DNA from: Chelonoidis abingdonii
Taxonomy: Eukaryota; Chordata; Testudines; Testudinidae
Assembly: GCF_003597395.2 (NCBI RefSeq)
Contig: NC_133778.1
Span: forward strand, 22,719,228-22,783,227
DNA length: 64,000 nt
Reading direction: 5' to 3'
The position numbers and the translations under genes were made by a program. The notes under the pieces are model-generated. The model was given only the letters and a program-made list of their open reading frames with translations, made no database searches and was not told the origin of the DNA. Positions within the stretch are counted from its first letter, which is position 1, and each line of letters opens with the position of its first letter. Of the stretch, positions 47,950 to 59,449 are shown in pieces.

Positions 47950-49970
47950 AATAAATGTCTCTGAATAATCTTTAGCTTCTTTGATGACATTTGCATTATT
48001 TTATATGAACTTTCTTCAAATATTCTAGTAGAAATGTTTGCCAAAGAAGTTTATTTTAAAGAAATATGGCAGAATATTCACTGACTGTGAACTTCACATT
48101 TCTAACCACAAGTGTGCACACCCAAAACCTCATGCTAAAAGTTACACTCACCCAAACAGGAAAGGTAAACCTACTGGGTCATCTTCACCTTCAATTAAAG
48201 TTGACTATTGAACATTGACTACTCTCATCTAACTGCTTGTGAACAGGATACAGATCAGAAATTATTAAGGAGAGAATTCCAAGTAACAAATGGGAGAAAA
48301 CAATGGTCTTTGTTTTGACAAGTCACAAAAAAATGAAATTTGTCCATATTTCTTATGAATTATTTACTCAGCTCTATTTAAAATTATTATTTCCTTCACT
48401 CAATAAATTGAGTCCAAAGTGTGCTTCTAATTTACCCAGGTTCAGATCCAGTGCAGTTACTGCATCTCAAGGACTTCCACTTTCAGTTTGCTTAGTTCAC
48501 AAGTAAAAAGATGGGTTTTGTTCCAGGGCTCTGTCAGCCCTGCAGAGTCAGGCTGTAGTCTTCATCTCGTGAATCATCACCAGCAACAAAAATTCTGCGG
48601 GCCAAATTAATTGTTTTCACTGGGACTGAACAGTCTAACTGTGGATAGTATTTTTCCCTGCAGTTGGAGTTTAATTAACAATTTTATTAAAGATCCATAA
48701 GCCAGAAACAATCCAGCTCACTCCCCCATAGCTATTTTGTCTCTGCTGGGCTAACATTGGGTAGTAAAATGTTATTTTAGTCAGTAAAGTTGGCAGATAT
48801 GATGCTGAATAACCACAGAGAGCAGAGCTGTTCAGTCACAAGGTGCTATAATCACTTTCCAGTGTAGAACTAAACCTTCATAGTTTTTCAAAACTATGAG
48901 TCCGACCGATGGACTGTACAATTTCCCCACATAACTCTTTCAACAGTATTCTAACTGCTCACACTCATCTGATTTTCCAGTCAGGGTCCTCCTAAACAGA
49001 GAATTTTAACTAGCTGCAGATTGGTTAGGAGACATATCACAGTCATTCCATTTGGAACGTTTTTCCTTCTCACATTTATTTCTCATTTCTCTTAAGAGAG
49101 AAAAAGCAAGATCTCCAGAAGTGAAAGTCTGGTGCACAAAGTGATTATACCACTGTTAGTGCCAAGTACCCAGACAAGTTTTCATTCTTTGCTATTATTC
49201 ATTCCTCCTATATACCTAATTTTACAAGAAATAAGACTGATACAGTAGTGACAAGTTAATTACAGTTGTGACATCTTGCGGTAGGTCTATTGTACATGTC
49301 TGTAACAGTAAGATATGGTACCATCACCATATCTCAGATAAGCACTGGTGAAGAAGAAAGCTCTCCTCCATAACCTCTGCCTTCAGTTTCTTCTATAAAA
49401 CATTTTAGCTTTCAGTGTCTTGAGTGATGACATTGTCTATTGCTCTGGGAATGGGATGGAATCCAAGGAGGTTATGACCTAATGTTTTAGTCTGAAGGGA
49501 TAAAACGAAGAGATGGGTTATTATACAGGCAAGCTCTCGCTGTGCATGCAGTTATCTGATGACTATATTTAGGGAAATGAGACTAAAAAAGGAGGGACAT
49601 GCAGAGATCTGACATTTGGCCTGAGATGCATTTGTATTTGAAAACTGTAAGATTATTTAAAATAGCAAAAAAACCATGGGCAAATAATATCGAAAAAAGT
49701 CACATGACCATGTAAGGCTTTCATTAATGTTAACCTGACCCTAAGTGATGAAGGCACATGTTAATTTCCATTGGCTGAGGCCAGGAGGAGGGCAACAGAT
49801 GCGTGAAAATTTGGTAAAAAAGTATTTTGATTAGAGAAAGAGAGAGAGACTGCAATCTCAGCAACAAAATGCACTAGCAGATGTCCATCCACCAACAGTT
49901 TTGGATGAACTACAGACTGCAATTTTACACAATAGCCAGAACTAATTGTACATATTGATACATTACTATC
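47950..49970. other. Unique AT-rich non-coding stretch
   Basis: No repeats or genes recognised; start of a repeat-poor domain. Confidence 0.5.
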
Positions 49971-49974
49971 CTTA

Positions 49975-50095
49975 GTATATTAGAGAAACAAGGTGGGTGA
50001 GGTTGTATCTTTTATTGGACCAACTTCTGTCAGTGAAAGAGACAAGCTTTTGAGTTTACGCAGAGCTCTACTTTAGAAAGTTTGTCTCATATGTA
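49975..50095 (-). mobile_element. Penelope-like 3' end fragment (type 2), minus strand
   Basis: The plus strand reads 'acaaggtgggtgaggttgta', 'cttttattggaccaacttct', 'gagacaagcttttgagttt', the reverse complement of the layout at 37962-38098. The terminal 'ggctacaac' end is lost. Confidence 0.6.
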
Positions 50096-50099
50096 TTGC

Positions 50100-52833
50100 T
50101 ACTGGTTAGGCTGGGCATGATCCCTCCACATCCCTTTCTCTGAGGATGTTTTTATTATGCTGCATGGCACATAAGCTTTTAAGAGGATGAATTAATGAGC
50201 AGAGGGAGATGCGAGGAGGGCCTGGGCAGGCCTGGGGATTAATCTCTTGGTCCTATACCTGTGGAAGAGGGAGCGTGGAGGCTACTCCAGCCATGTGAAA
50301 CAGCTCCCCAACTGTTCTACATCCTAAAGAGGTGGGAGGATTTCCCTTTCCCAGCATCCTCTGCCCAGCACCCAGCCTGGCTATTTGAGCTGGGCTTACA
50401 ATTTGTCCTTTAATTTCCAATACAATTTATGCACACTAAAACTGTTATGAAAGATGGATGTACATGTGATTAGAGGCCTTTCCAACAATCTTCTGTCCCC
50501 TCTCCATCTGTATAGAGGGAGATCAGCATTGTTGTATAGTACCTGCTTTTGCCAATTTCAACTTGTAAATCAAGCTCTTGTCTATATTTTACCACCCAGG
50601 CAATTTATACAACCAGAGAGCGAGGAAAAACGTCACTTCTTGAAGGAGTACTGAATTGACTTTCAAAGTGAAAAAAATTAAGGCTGTTTCCATTTTAAAA
50701 GAAAATAGCACAAGGAACAGAGTTCTCTTCCAAAGAAACCCTTCCCATTACATAGATCATTCCTAGAAGTTGTGTTCATAACTGGCATAAAGTTACCTTA
50801 ACAATTTTTGTTCCATTTGACACTGACCTCTGAGCGCCAAGCTTTGTTTGCCACATACATAATTCCTGTTGAAATTGATAGAACAGAATCTGAAGGAAGA
50901 ATTTGTCCATGCATGCTTATAACAATTTGGGCAGGGGTTATTTATTCCTTGACTGGCACCCAAAACAAACCCCCACCTGAAGTCACACAAGGAAACTATA
51001 ATACGAATATACACACAAATCAAAGACCTAAATAACTGGTTAACATAGTGTGTGTGGGAGGGGGAAAGGATACCTGGTTCTTACTGTATATAATCAAGTT
51101 TCAGGCAACTGAGTTATAATCCTTTAAATAAAGGGCTTCAAGACAGGACAGAACCTTATGTACAACTCACTCAAATTCTAACATATGCTCTCAATCAGTT
51201 TTCAGTGTTTGTCTTCTGTGTAAAATCACTTAAAAAACATGGATTACAGTTGTTTCAGAGCTTTACTCTCTCAGTAATGTGAAATATGAACATAATAGTG
51301 TTATTAAGAAGTCAAAAATAACTTAACACAGGAGCTATACAAGATTTTCAGACGGCTAAACTTTCAACAATTTACCTTTTGTTAAGTTCAGAAAATTAGC
51401 ACATTTGTTAATCAAATTAACTTTAAAAGTAGCTTTTCAAAATAAAAGCAATGCTTTAAATAAATATCGTCTTTTATAACCATAGAACACTGAGTTCTGT
51501 TAGAGGTAACACAAATACCACACTTAAGCACAATACTGAAAAGACTGAAATGAACACCAGGAGAATACATGAGCGAGACCCTATTAAGGATGACAGGATA
51601 AGGATTCATTTGTTGTCCTGCATCTCTTCTGAGTACATTAAATGACAGTACAGTAGCATAATGGAGTTAATTCTCAAAACTACCATAAGGATTTGTTGTG
51701 TCATGACATTTATAATTGCTGCACAAGAATGCTGGTATCTTGTTTTTTCAAGCCATTTCTCTATGCTACATCTTCAGCAATTCTGCAGCCTTACTTCAAA
51801 TCTCTAGCACAGCATACTTCTTAAAACTGACACACTGTGGCCAAATCCTGCTTACCTTACTCACTGGACTTAAGTAAGATCACTGGTATGAGTAAGGCAA
51901 GAAGAAATTAACCCATTCTCTAAATTTCATGTAAAGCTCACAGTTTGTGAAGTCTATAACCTTCCTTCAAACATTGGCATTCATGAATATTTCAGAATTA
52001 CTGAAGATCACTGTCATGTTATTTTATCATTGATGAATGCTCACAATTCTCACTTCGTAACTAGAGGGCAGAAGCTGTTTTTATTATTACACAAGTTAAG
52101 TGCATTTCTGCAAAGATCGCAGCTGTTCTGCAGAGCTAAAATGTTGCACTGACCTTCTTGAATGAAAGAAACTCGCCATTTCTTACATTACTATGTATTA
52201 TCTGAATGTATTTCAGATACGTGTATTTCAAAGACTAGCTAAAATTCTATGAAATGTCCATCTGAAATCTAATCAGGAACTATATAGAAATTCTGTTTAA
52301 TATTTCATTTACTTATTTTTAATTGATCATTAAAAATGATGTTGAGGATTTGTAGCAATCCATTAATTTCACCCTTACAACAAATGGTTATTTGTTAGTG
52401 AAATCTGTTTTGTTTAATTTAAACAGAATATATTAAAAGTTGTAAATTAAATGACAAAGGCAGGAAAGTCAAACGAAGCATAAAATTGATACAATAAGTA
52501 TTCTGTTTGTTTTGATCTTCAGAATTAACATGTCTGTTCAAAGATGACAAAAGAATAAATTAGTAAATGGATAAAGCAACTCTTAAACGGGCTTTTCTAG
52601 GATTCCACACACACGTTCTCTCTCTCACTCACACTCCCCACCCACTCCTCAGATTTATTAGAAATTTCACTACTAAAGAGTTTAACTTAGATAAATTAAC
52701 TGCATTAAAATACTGACATTGTGAGGAATTTAATACTTCTAACACCCTGCAAGAAGGCATTCCTGTGTGAAATTTTAAATGCTTTAAAAAAATAGTTTAA
52801 AGTTATTGAAATATATGACAGCTCTGCCTTCTC
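50100..52833. other. Repeat-poor AT-rich stretch, possible 3' UTR territory
   Basis: No gene or transposon recognised. It lies directly downstream (on the minus strand) of the candidate exon at 52834-53016. Minus-strand AATAAA motifs occur near 52079 and 50940. If the exon is real, part of this stretch may be its 3' UTR. This is inference only. Confidence 0.3.
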
Positions 52834-53016
52834 TCACAGCCTGCCGCTCTCATCCCCAGTATCCTTCTCCTCTATTGCCTCGAGACATCGTTTTGATTTT
52901 GCATCCATGTTTCCACTTCCAGTTTTGCTCAGTCCACATGACAAGCAGGCCAGCTGGATCTGCTTCATATTCTCTATGGCTTCATTCTTGGCATTCTTCA
53001 ACAGATCTCCTTGCCC
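52834..53016 (-). CDS. Candidate terminal coding exon of an unidentified gene
   Basis: A 60-residue open frame plus TGA on the minus strand. It starts exactly after an AG acceptor ('tatttctatatactcttag', 53017 and up); the in-frame codon just before it is TAG, so the frame exists only as a spliced exon. The peptide begins GQGDLLKNAKNEAIENMKQI and ends CLEAIEEKDTGDESGRL. It is hydrophilic, with a predicted-looking amphipathic start, three cysteines and an acidic tail. Local GC is visibly higher than in the AT-rich surroundings. I do not recognise the protein family. Other exons would lie at higher coordinates; none was found convincingly. A chance open frame is possible. Confidence 0.4.
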   Translation of the reverse strand, partial: GQGDLLKNAKNEAIENMKQIQLACLSCGLSKTGSGNMDAKSKRCLEAIEEKDTGDESGRL

Positions 53017-53069
53017 CTAAGAGTATATAGAAATACACAGATTAAAAAAGGCATGAATAATATAGATCT

Positions 53070-53094
53070 TATATATATTATTATATATATATAA
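53070..53094. repeat. (TA)n-rich microsatellite
   Basis: Imperfect TA run about 55 bp upstream (minus strand) of the candidate exon. Confidence 0.9.
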
Positions 53095-53099
53095 GAACT

Positions 53100-53355
53100 T
53101 AAAGTGGAGCTGCTGTTCTCAAGTCCTCGTTAAAATTATTTTTTATGATGGAACATGGTTCAAATTCATCCAGCTCTGTTTCAATTCCACAGTGGGGCCT
53201 ACCATTAATTTCAGCATAGACAAAAGAGAGTGAAATCATCTGACAGCTTTTTAAATGCATCGTACCTTTAGCCAACATAAAAGGCAGCAAAAGCAGTCAT
53301 AGCAGTGAGTTTGGTGGGCTGGGCCTGCAGATCCAATGTCTTATAAATGATTAAT
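53100..53355. other. Intergenic or intronic spacer
   Basis: Holds a minus-strand frame (53099-53290) ending in TAA. No clear acceptor; treated as non-coding. Confidence 0.35.
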
Positions 53356-53359
53356 TTAA

Positions 53360-53535
53360 GAGACAAGGGGGGTGAGGTAATATCTACATTCTGTTCATAA
53401 AAGAGACAAGCTTTTGAGCTTACACAGAGCTCTTTCTTCAGGTCTGGCAACAGGATGGTCCCATAAAAGATATTACCCTCAGTGACCTTGTCTCCCTAAT
53501 ATCATAGGTCTAACATGGTTACAACACCACATACA
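53360..53535. mobile_element. Head-to-head pair of Penelope-like fragments (type 2)
   Basis: 53360-53450 is minus-oriented: 'gacaaggggggtgaggtaat', 'gagacaagcttttgagctta', 'cagagctctttcttcagg'. 53458-53535 is plus-oriented: 'aaaagatattaccctcagtg', 'accttgtctccctaatatca', 'ctaacatggttacaacacc'. The segments 53363-53385 and 53469-53492 are therefore inverted repeats. The terminal 'ggttacaacaccac' end is present only in the plus half. Confidence 0.65.
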
Positions 53536-53539
53536 ACAA

Positions 53540-55275
53540 TGAAAAATATTTATTGTCAGCAGAGGGATATTATAGTAATTTATGCTTTTTTCTAGCTAGT
53601 TCATTGTTCTGTGGACTATGTTCCAAACTGGCTAAAGTGGCAGTGTATTAAGATGAAGCCTTTGGGAGTGCAGAACCCAAGGGCCCCATCAAACCACAGC
53701 ACCAGTTTGTTAAGTTGATCTCAAGGCAGCAGCATCAGTGGAAAGATCTTTCTCCATATTAAGGAAAAAATAAACTTGATTTAATAACAACGGGCTAGGA
53801 GTTCTTTCAAACAGATGAGGAGTCAATACATTATAGTGGGCCTGCCTGTTTATACCCAGGCCAGTGACAATCCTAACAGAATTAATAGAAGATTGTTTTC
53901 TTCAGATACGTCACCAAATCTACGTGCTGGAATAGTGACTCTACAAAACCACCCCCACACTGCTACTGCCACTCTTTGAAACATTAGGTATTAAATGAAA
54001 ATATTTAATCATCCCAAATAGTATAGGTGGGGGAAATTGGGGGAAATTTTAGTACTAATGAAAGCCTTCTCACATAGCCCTGTTAACATTCCTTAGTCAT
54101 GGCTGGCTATCCAGTCCTAAGCCTCTCGTTGACAGAGGTGTGTTTATGAGATGTGCAAACATTTCTATGCACCATGCTGAATCCATTCAACCCATTTCAT
54201 CTGTGACCTTCCAGCAGACTAACATGGATTTGATGCATCTTTTATACCATCTCAAAATATTTCAAAGGTAAAGTCCCCTAAGTTATCTCAATCCAGTTTT
54301 TAAACACCAGAGAAAATGCCGATCTTCAAATATAATAAATTGTGCGTCTCATTCTTTGTCACAGACACAACAAAGAAGAATTAACATTTCTGAAGATTTC
54401 AAATAAAAATAAATGTGCGTACGTTACCTACACTACAACATAGAGAGGTTACTGAGAAATGAGAGTTAGAGAAGTTACCAAAATATAAAATGAGTTTACT
54501 CTTTGGTCTATACAAGATCATCTGACCATGTCAACTGTGATTTTAAATAAAAATATGACACATTATTAAGAAACAACAATCATGCTACCAGACTGACACC
54601 TTTTGACTGCATAGCAGACTTACAATTGTCTTCCTATGAATACTAAAAATAAAGTCATCTACCAGCAAGAACACCTGTGTGTCTATATTTTTTTAGTCAT
54701 TGTTTGCTTGCTACAAATGCAGAATGTGGATACCCACAAAATTTGGAAAATACTTATCCCCCTCTGAGAATTTATAAATACATCATTACAACTAGACAGC
54801 TGTTTTTAATTCGAGAACAAGGAGAATTATGATATCAAAAAAGAGCACTTAACACAGTCAGAGTTACATTGGGTAGGGCACACAAACACTTATAATATCC
54901 TTACTTCCTTCCAACAGTTTTGTCTAAAAGGCATGGGGCTGTTCTATGGAAGTTCCATTGATATGCTAATGTTTAAAAGTTCTGAAATGAATATTGATAT
55001 TTTAAATTGTATGAAGTGACAAGCACGACAGATTGGTGTGACAAAATAAATAAAAGCAGGAGATTCTGCTGGATATTAAAATGAAGGGTTGTCAAGAGCT
55101 TGAGTCGATCTTCTTAATGCCAACAGCAAACCAAGTACAGCTTTAGGGACATCATTGCATGCAGCTGTTTATATTTGGATCCAAAATTAAAAGATTTCCA
55201 CTTGCTTTTCTTGTAAATCCATTTTACTAGTTACAATTTTTTAAAACGATTAAACAGAAGTTATGCCAGGACAAA
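53540..55275. other. Unique AT-rich non-coding stretch
   Basis: Nothing recognisable. Confidence 0.5.
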
Positions 55276-55280
55276 TCATA

Positions 55281-55410
55281 TGTAATGGGCTGGAACCCAG
55301 GGCAAGGGCCCTGCATATCTTCAAAGGGTTAAGACCCCAGAGCCCCTTGTGGTATTCTAAAGGCACCAGATAGATATGGGTAAATAAAAGGCTGTCGTGA
55401 GAGTGATACA
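55281..55410. mobile_element. Possible very short LTR-like insertion, 130 bp
   Basis: Begins TGTAATGGGC and ends GTGATACA. It is flanked by a perfect 5-bp repeat TCATA (55276-55280 and 55411-55415). An AATAAA lies at 55383. The following sequence (to about 55760) also looks repeat-like ('taataagagtcgctgtgtgc'), so the true element may be longer. Confidence 0.3.
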
Positions 55411-55419
55411 TCATAATAA

Positions 55420-55900
55420 TAGGAAGCACTACACAGCTAACGTTGCACTGCTTCTCCCATTCTCCAGCACTGAAACAGGCAGGATTTAGCCCACATTACT
55501 TTGCACACTGTATTGTTTTGACCCTAGTAAACAAAAGCAAGAAACAATGGTAGCTGGCAGGGTTCAGCACTGGTAAACAATGTTTGGGAAACAATGGCAG
55601 TTGGAGATGTCATCTTAGGCCAGTGAACGAGAGCCTGATTGCTTCATTTCCTGATGACGTGGACTTGTCCTGCTGTACAATGTAAGTTACTAAATAGATG
55701 CTAAGAATCAGATTTAATAAGAGTCGCTGTGTGCTATTCCTTATGAAGCACTGAACTATAAAGAGAGAGAAAGCTCAATCTGATTGTTATGGGAATATGC
55801 AGATAGATATACTTAGAAGACTGCAATTTGGTGAGCAGCAAAGGTTTAAAGAAATCAGTAAATAAAATCTGCACCACATACATTTCAGAAAAGTGTGATT
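55420..55900. other. Possible LTR continuation or unique DNA
   Basis: Contains two facing-like 'aaacaatggtagctggcag' and 'aaacaatggcagttggag' blocks 50 bp apart, an internal direct repeat. Family not known to me. Confidence 0.35.
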
Positions 55901-55904
55901 ATGC

Positions 55905-56115
55905 TTTTAGGATGAAGGTTGATCTTGTGGTTAAAGGCACTAGGATTGGGATTCACGAGGTCAGGGTTAAGTCCACGACACTGCCCCTGACATTCTGCAT
56001 GAGTTGGGGGTAAGTCACTTCATGTGTTTGTGCCTCATTACCCCACCTGTGAAACTGAGTGCTGTGGGGCTAAAGTCATTGTTATTTACAGAGCACTAAG
56101 TTACCACAGTGACTA
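55905..56115 (+). repeat. MIR-like SINE
   Basis: 'gatcttgtggttaaaggcac', 'gggtaagtcacttcatgtg', 'ccacctgtgaaactgagtg', 'tacagagcactaagttacc' in MIR order. Confidence 0.65.
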
Positions 56116-56119
56116 GACC

Positions 56120-58420
56120 CTTTCCTGGTAAGTACCTAGAGAGATGGACTAGTAGCATCATCTGAGATATGCCACTGGTACCAAGAAATCATTACATTAA
56201 TAATTATACCAAGGTTGATATCATGAATGTAATTTGAAATCGTTTGTTTTGAATGGGATGAAACATCTAGGCTCTATAATCTTCCATGCCCCTACAATAC
56301 AGCCCCATCTAATGCTGATACTTGGGCATTATCAGTAATCTGTTGTTACAGATTCAGCCACAATGGGGTCGGTCTGCCTGATGTCACAGCTATGTACTAA
56401 GACTACAATTCCTGATGTAACCGTTTTAAATATGTATCAGTGTTGCACCCTTACCATTTTTTACAATGTTTGTATTTGACTATTACAATCTGCCAATAAG
56501 GAAGACCTCAATTTTAAACAGAGCCAGGCAGTGCCTTGAAGGTTATGATTTGATTTGTATCTAATATAATTGTGTGTGTATGTGTATATACAAAAAGCTA
56601 TAAAACTTTAGTCCAAAATTAATGTAATGATTTGATTTTTATCACCTTTAGGCTACATTTTTACACAACATATGCTCTGAGGCTACTTTTTGAGAAAAGG
56701 AGGGGATCCCAAGCTGCTAACTGTTTAACTCTAGGAAGAGTTTTGTTAAATTAAATAATTCCCATGCAGTAAGTTTTCACCCACCAAAGGCAATGGGAGT
56801 TTTGCCATTGATTTCAGTGGGTTCAGGACTTATTTCCATGAAAGACTCATAAGCTTGGGAATGCTGGCCCAGAGGTGGACCATCATCCTTCACTTTCCTG
56901 GCTATTGTGGGAAGCTCCGTCATCCATTTCAAGATAAAGGGAATTTTCATCCTGACTGGAGTTATCAGCCCAACAAGGTGGCTATGACCTGAACAGCCCA
57001 ACCCACTTTTAAACAGTGTCCCTGGCTGTATCAGTCTCCTGCCCCCTTCCCATGTTATGTCCCTGAGGCCTGCGCTGGCATCTTTCCCATGAACTTGACT
57101 TCCTTTTCTTTCCAGGGCAAAAGGTGGGCATGGAAATCCTTCTCACGTCTCACTGTAAATCAGGCCTTCGTTCGAGTCTCCTCTGAAAAATCCACTCACG
57201 GTATCCTACTTGGTATTTAATTTATCTGTCTTGGAAGGATGGCAGGCTGAGTGAACCCTGTCAAGATTTGTATCTGTGGCCCCAGGAAGTCCAGCTATTT
57301 CACATTTGATGTTTTAATGCTAAAGGTGATAGTTCATTGGTCTATTGAATATTTAAATAATCAGGCCATTACAATTTATTATGGTTTATAAGTTTATCTT
57401 GGCGATGCTTCAAAATTTATTTTGGATCCAAGAGCTAAAATATATTACCATAAAATGTTGTTGAGATTCTGGGGAGAATCTAATTTTACTTTCCTTCTAG
57501 AAATAGAAATGTACCTACCAAAATATTGCATTCATGTGTGCACTGACTGATCTATGTCTGAGTTTCCTTGGATTTTTTTTTAAACAACTGGTTCATTTGA
57601 GCAAGCTGAGGAAGCAAAAATGATTTTGAATCATCTGTCACAAGAAAATTAATGACAAACTTATCCCTTGTGACAGTGCTGTCATAATTCTAAAGATACC
57701 ATCAAAACATTTCTGTGAGCATGCTCTGTTTGAGAAGCCATCTGTTTGGTTTGAAAAACTGATTGTGACCATAATCCACTTATGAAAAATGTCAGCAAAA
57801 TTGTGTCAACACCTTAAACTAAATCCTGGAAAGAATCTGGCGTAAATTTTAAAAATATAAATTGAACTAAAGTGACCTTTATAAATCAAAGTCATTGGCG
57901 TAAGCTCGGCGCATAGAACAATCCTCTTTACTCTCCCAAACAAAGGAATCATTCTGTCTCTCAGACAAAGGGAAATTGTATTTGTCCATTTTTGGCATCT
58001 ATCTGTCTCCCTTCTGTTATTGATATCAGCAGCTTCTCTGAAAATAAGTATAATAAGTGGGAAAAGGTTAACTTCAACATTTGGTAGGATACTAAGTAAA
58101 GCTAAACGTGATTAATCAAACATTTTAGTAGGAAGGTTAATCAAGACTTGAATTTTTCTTCCAAGAATAAAAGTTACAGAATATTAAATGTAATGTTTCA
58201 TATGCCTAACTACAACTAACTATGGAATTGTAACATGAATTAATACTACTGTACAAACAGTGCAGTATGGCAAACTAATAGCTTGAGCCTTTACTCTGAT
58301 GGACGAATACTATTTAAAATGAAGAGAGATCATTTTACATAGCTTTAAATATTACTCAGTTTCAATGTCATTCTATAAAAGGCTTTAAGTAGTGTATTAG
58401 CCAGACGTGAAAAACACTAG
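56120..58420. other. Mostly unique non-coding stretch
   Basis: One palindromic MITE fragment at 56775-56830 ('ggcaatgggagttttgcca', 'ttgatttcagtgggttcagg'). At 57115 an acceptor-like 'cttttctttccag' precedes a 34-codon open stretch, not convincing as an exon. Confidence 0.45.
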
Positions 58421-58427
58421 CAATAAT

Positions 58428-58602
58428 TAGAGATGGGCAAAATTGTGGATTTCAGTTTTATGAAGCCTTGGCCTTTTGTAAAGTCAAACTAAATCAAGTG
58501 AGGATCAGATACAAGGTCCATTATATCCAAACTCCAGAATTTGAAGGTGTGTTGGGAGGAAGACAATAAAATAAATGGTTTCAGTTTGGGTCCATTTCTA
58601 AT
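58428..58602. repeat. Decayed MITE with 'ttagagatggg' ends
   Basis: Left 'attagagatgggcaaa' faces right 'gggtccatttctaata'. Interior has 'gaagccttggccttttg'. Likely hAT-derived; no duplication verified. Confidence 0.45.
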
Positions 58603-58706
58603 AAACACTTCAATTCAGATCCTGTTAAACAAATTAACCTCTGACATTTATTTAATGGTGCCTTACCATCCTTTGAGCAGCCACTATTACTGATCATTCA
58701 GACTCA

Positions 58707-59095
58707 GGTCTTGGCTACACTGGAGAGTTGCAGCGCTGGTGGTGGGTTTAGAGCACTGGAACTTACTCACCGTCCACACTTGCAAGGCACATACAGCGCT
58801 GAATCTCCCTGGCTACAGCGCTGGCTGTACTCCTGCTCTGCCTGAGGTATAACGATTGCAGCGCTGGTGATGCAGTGTGGCCACCAAAAGCGCTGTAATT
58901 GGCCTCCAGAGGTATTCGGAGGTATCCCAGAATGCCTGTTCAGCCACTCCCAACAGCGCTGCAAATGCTGCAAATGTGGCCACACTGCAGTGCTGGTAGC
59001 TGTCAGTGTGGCCACACTGCAGCGCTTTCCCTACACAGCTGTACGAAGACAGCTGTAACTCCCAGCGCTGTACAGCTGCAAGTGTAGCCATACCC
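58707..59095. mobile_element. DNA transposon with repeated CAGCGCTG motifs, 389 bp
   Basis: The ends GGTCTTGGCTACACT and AGTGTAGCCATACCC are imperfect inverted repeats. Flanks are TCA (58704-58706 and 59096-59098). The body holds about eight AGCGCT palindromes on both halves and paired 'gtggccacactgcag' blocks. The 3-bp duplication and terminal 'ggctacact' suggest a Harbinger-like MITE. Frames on both strands here are repeat shadows. Confidence 0.75.
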
Positions 59096-59216
59096 TCACA
59101 AACTGATTACAGGCAGTCTCCCCTCTCCCCTCCCAGTATTGTCAACAAAGAACGTTACTGTCAATATTCAAGTAATTCTCTGCAGTAACATAAGCAGACT
59201 GTAAAACAGTCTTTGC

Positions 59217-59438
59217 CAGGGACGGCTCTAGGGTTTTTGCCACCCCAAGCACGGCAGGCAGGCTGCCTTCGGCGGTTTGGCTGTGGAGGGTCCACTGAAG
59301 CTGCAGGACCAGCGGACCCTCCGCAGGCAAGCCGCTGAAAGCAGCCTGCCTGCAGCCCTCACAGCGCCGACAGAGCGCCCCCTGCGGCTTGCCGCCCCAA
59401 GCACACGCTTGGCATGCTGGGGCCTGGAGCCGTCCCTG
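59217..59438. mobile_element. hAT MITE, 222 bp
   Basis: The ends CAGGGACGGCTC and GAGCCGTCCCTG are perfect inverted repeats. They are flanked by the perfect 8-bp duplication GTCTTTGC (59209-59216 and 59439-59446). The GC-rich interior has 'ccccaagcacggcaggcagg' and the mirrored 'gccgccccaagcacacgc'. This is a common turtle family. The frames at 59142-59654 overlap it and are not genes. Confidence 0.95.
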
Positions 59439-59449
59439 GTCTTTGCAGC

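Noticed and set aside
53099..53290. Minus-strand frame near the candidate exon, as an additional exon
   Set aside because: No convincing acceptor at its start, and it ends in a stop before the candidate exon, so it cannot be spliced in frame as an internal exon over its full length.
57102..57220. Acceptor-like 'cttttctttccag' followed by an open stretch of about 34 codons on the plus strand
   Set aside because: Too short, no donor or neighbouring exon, not distinguishable from chance.
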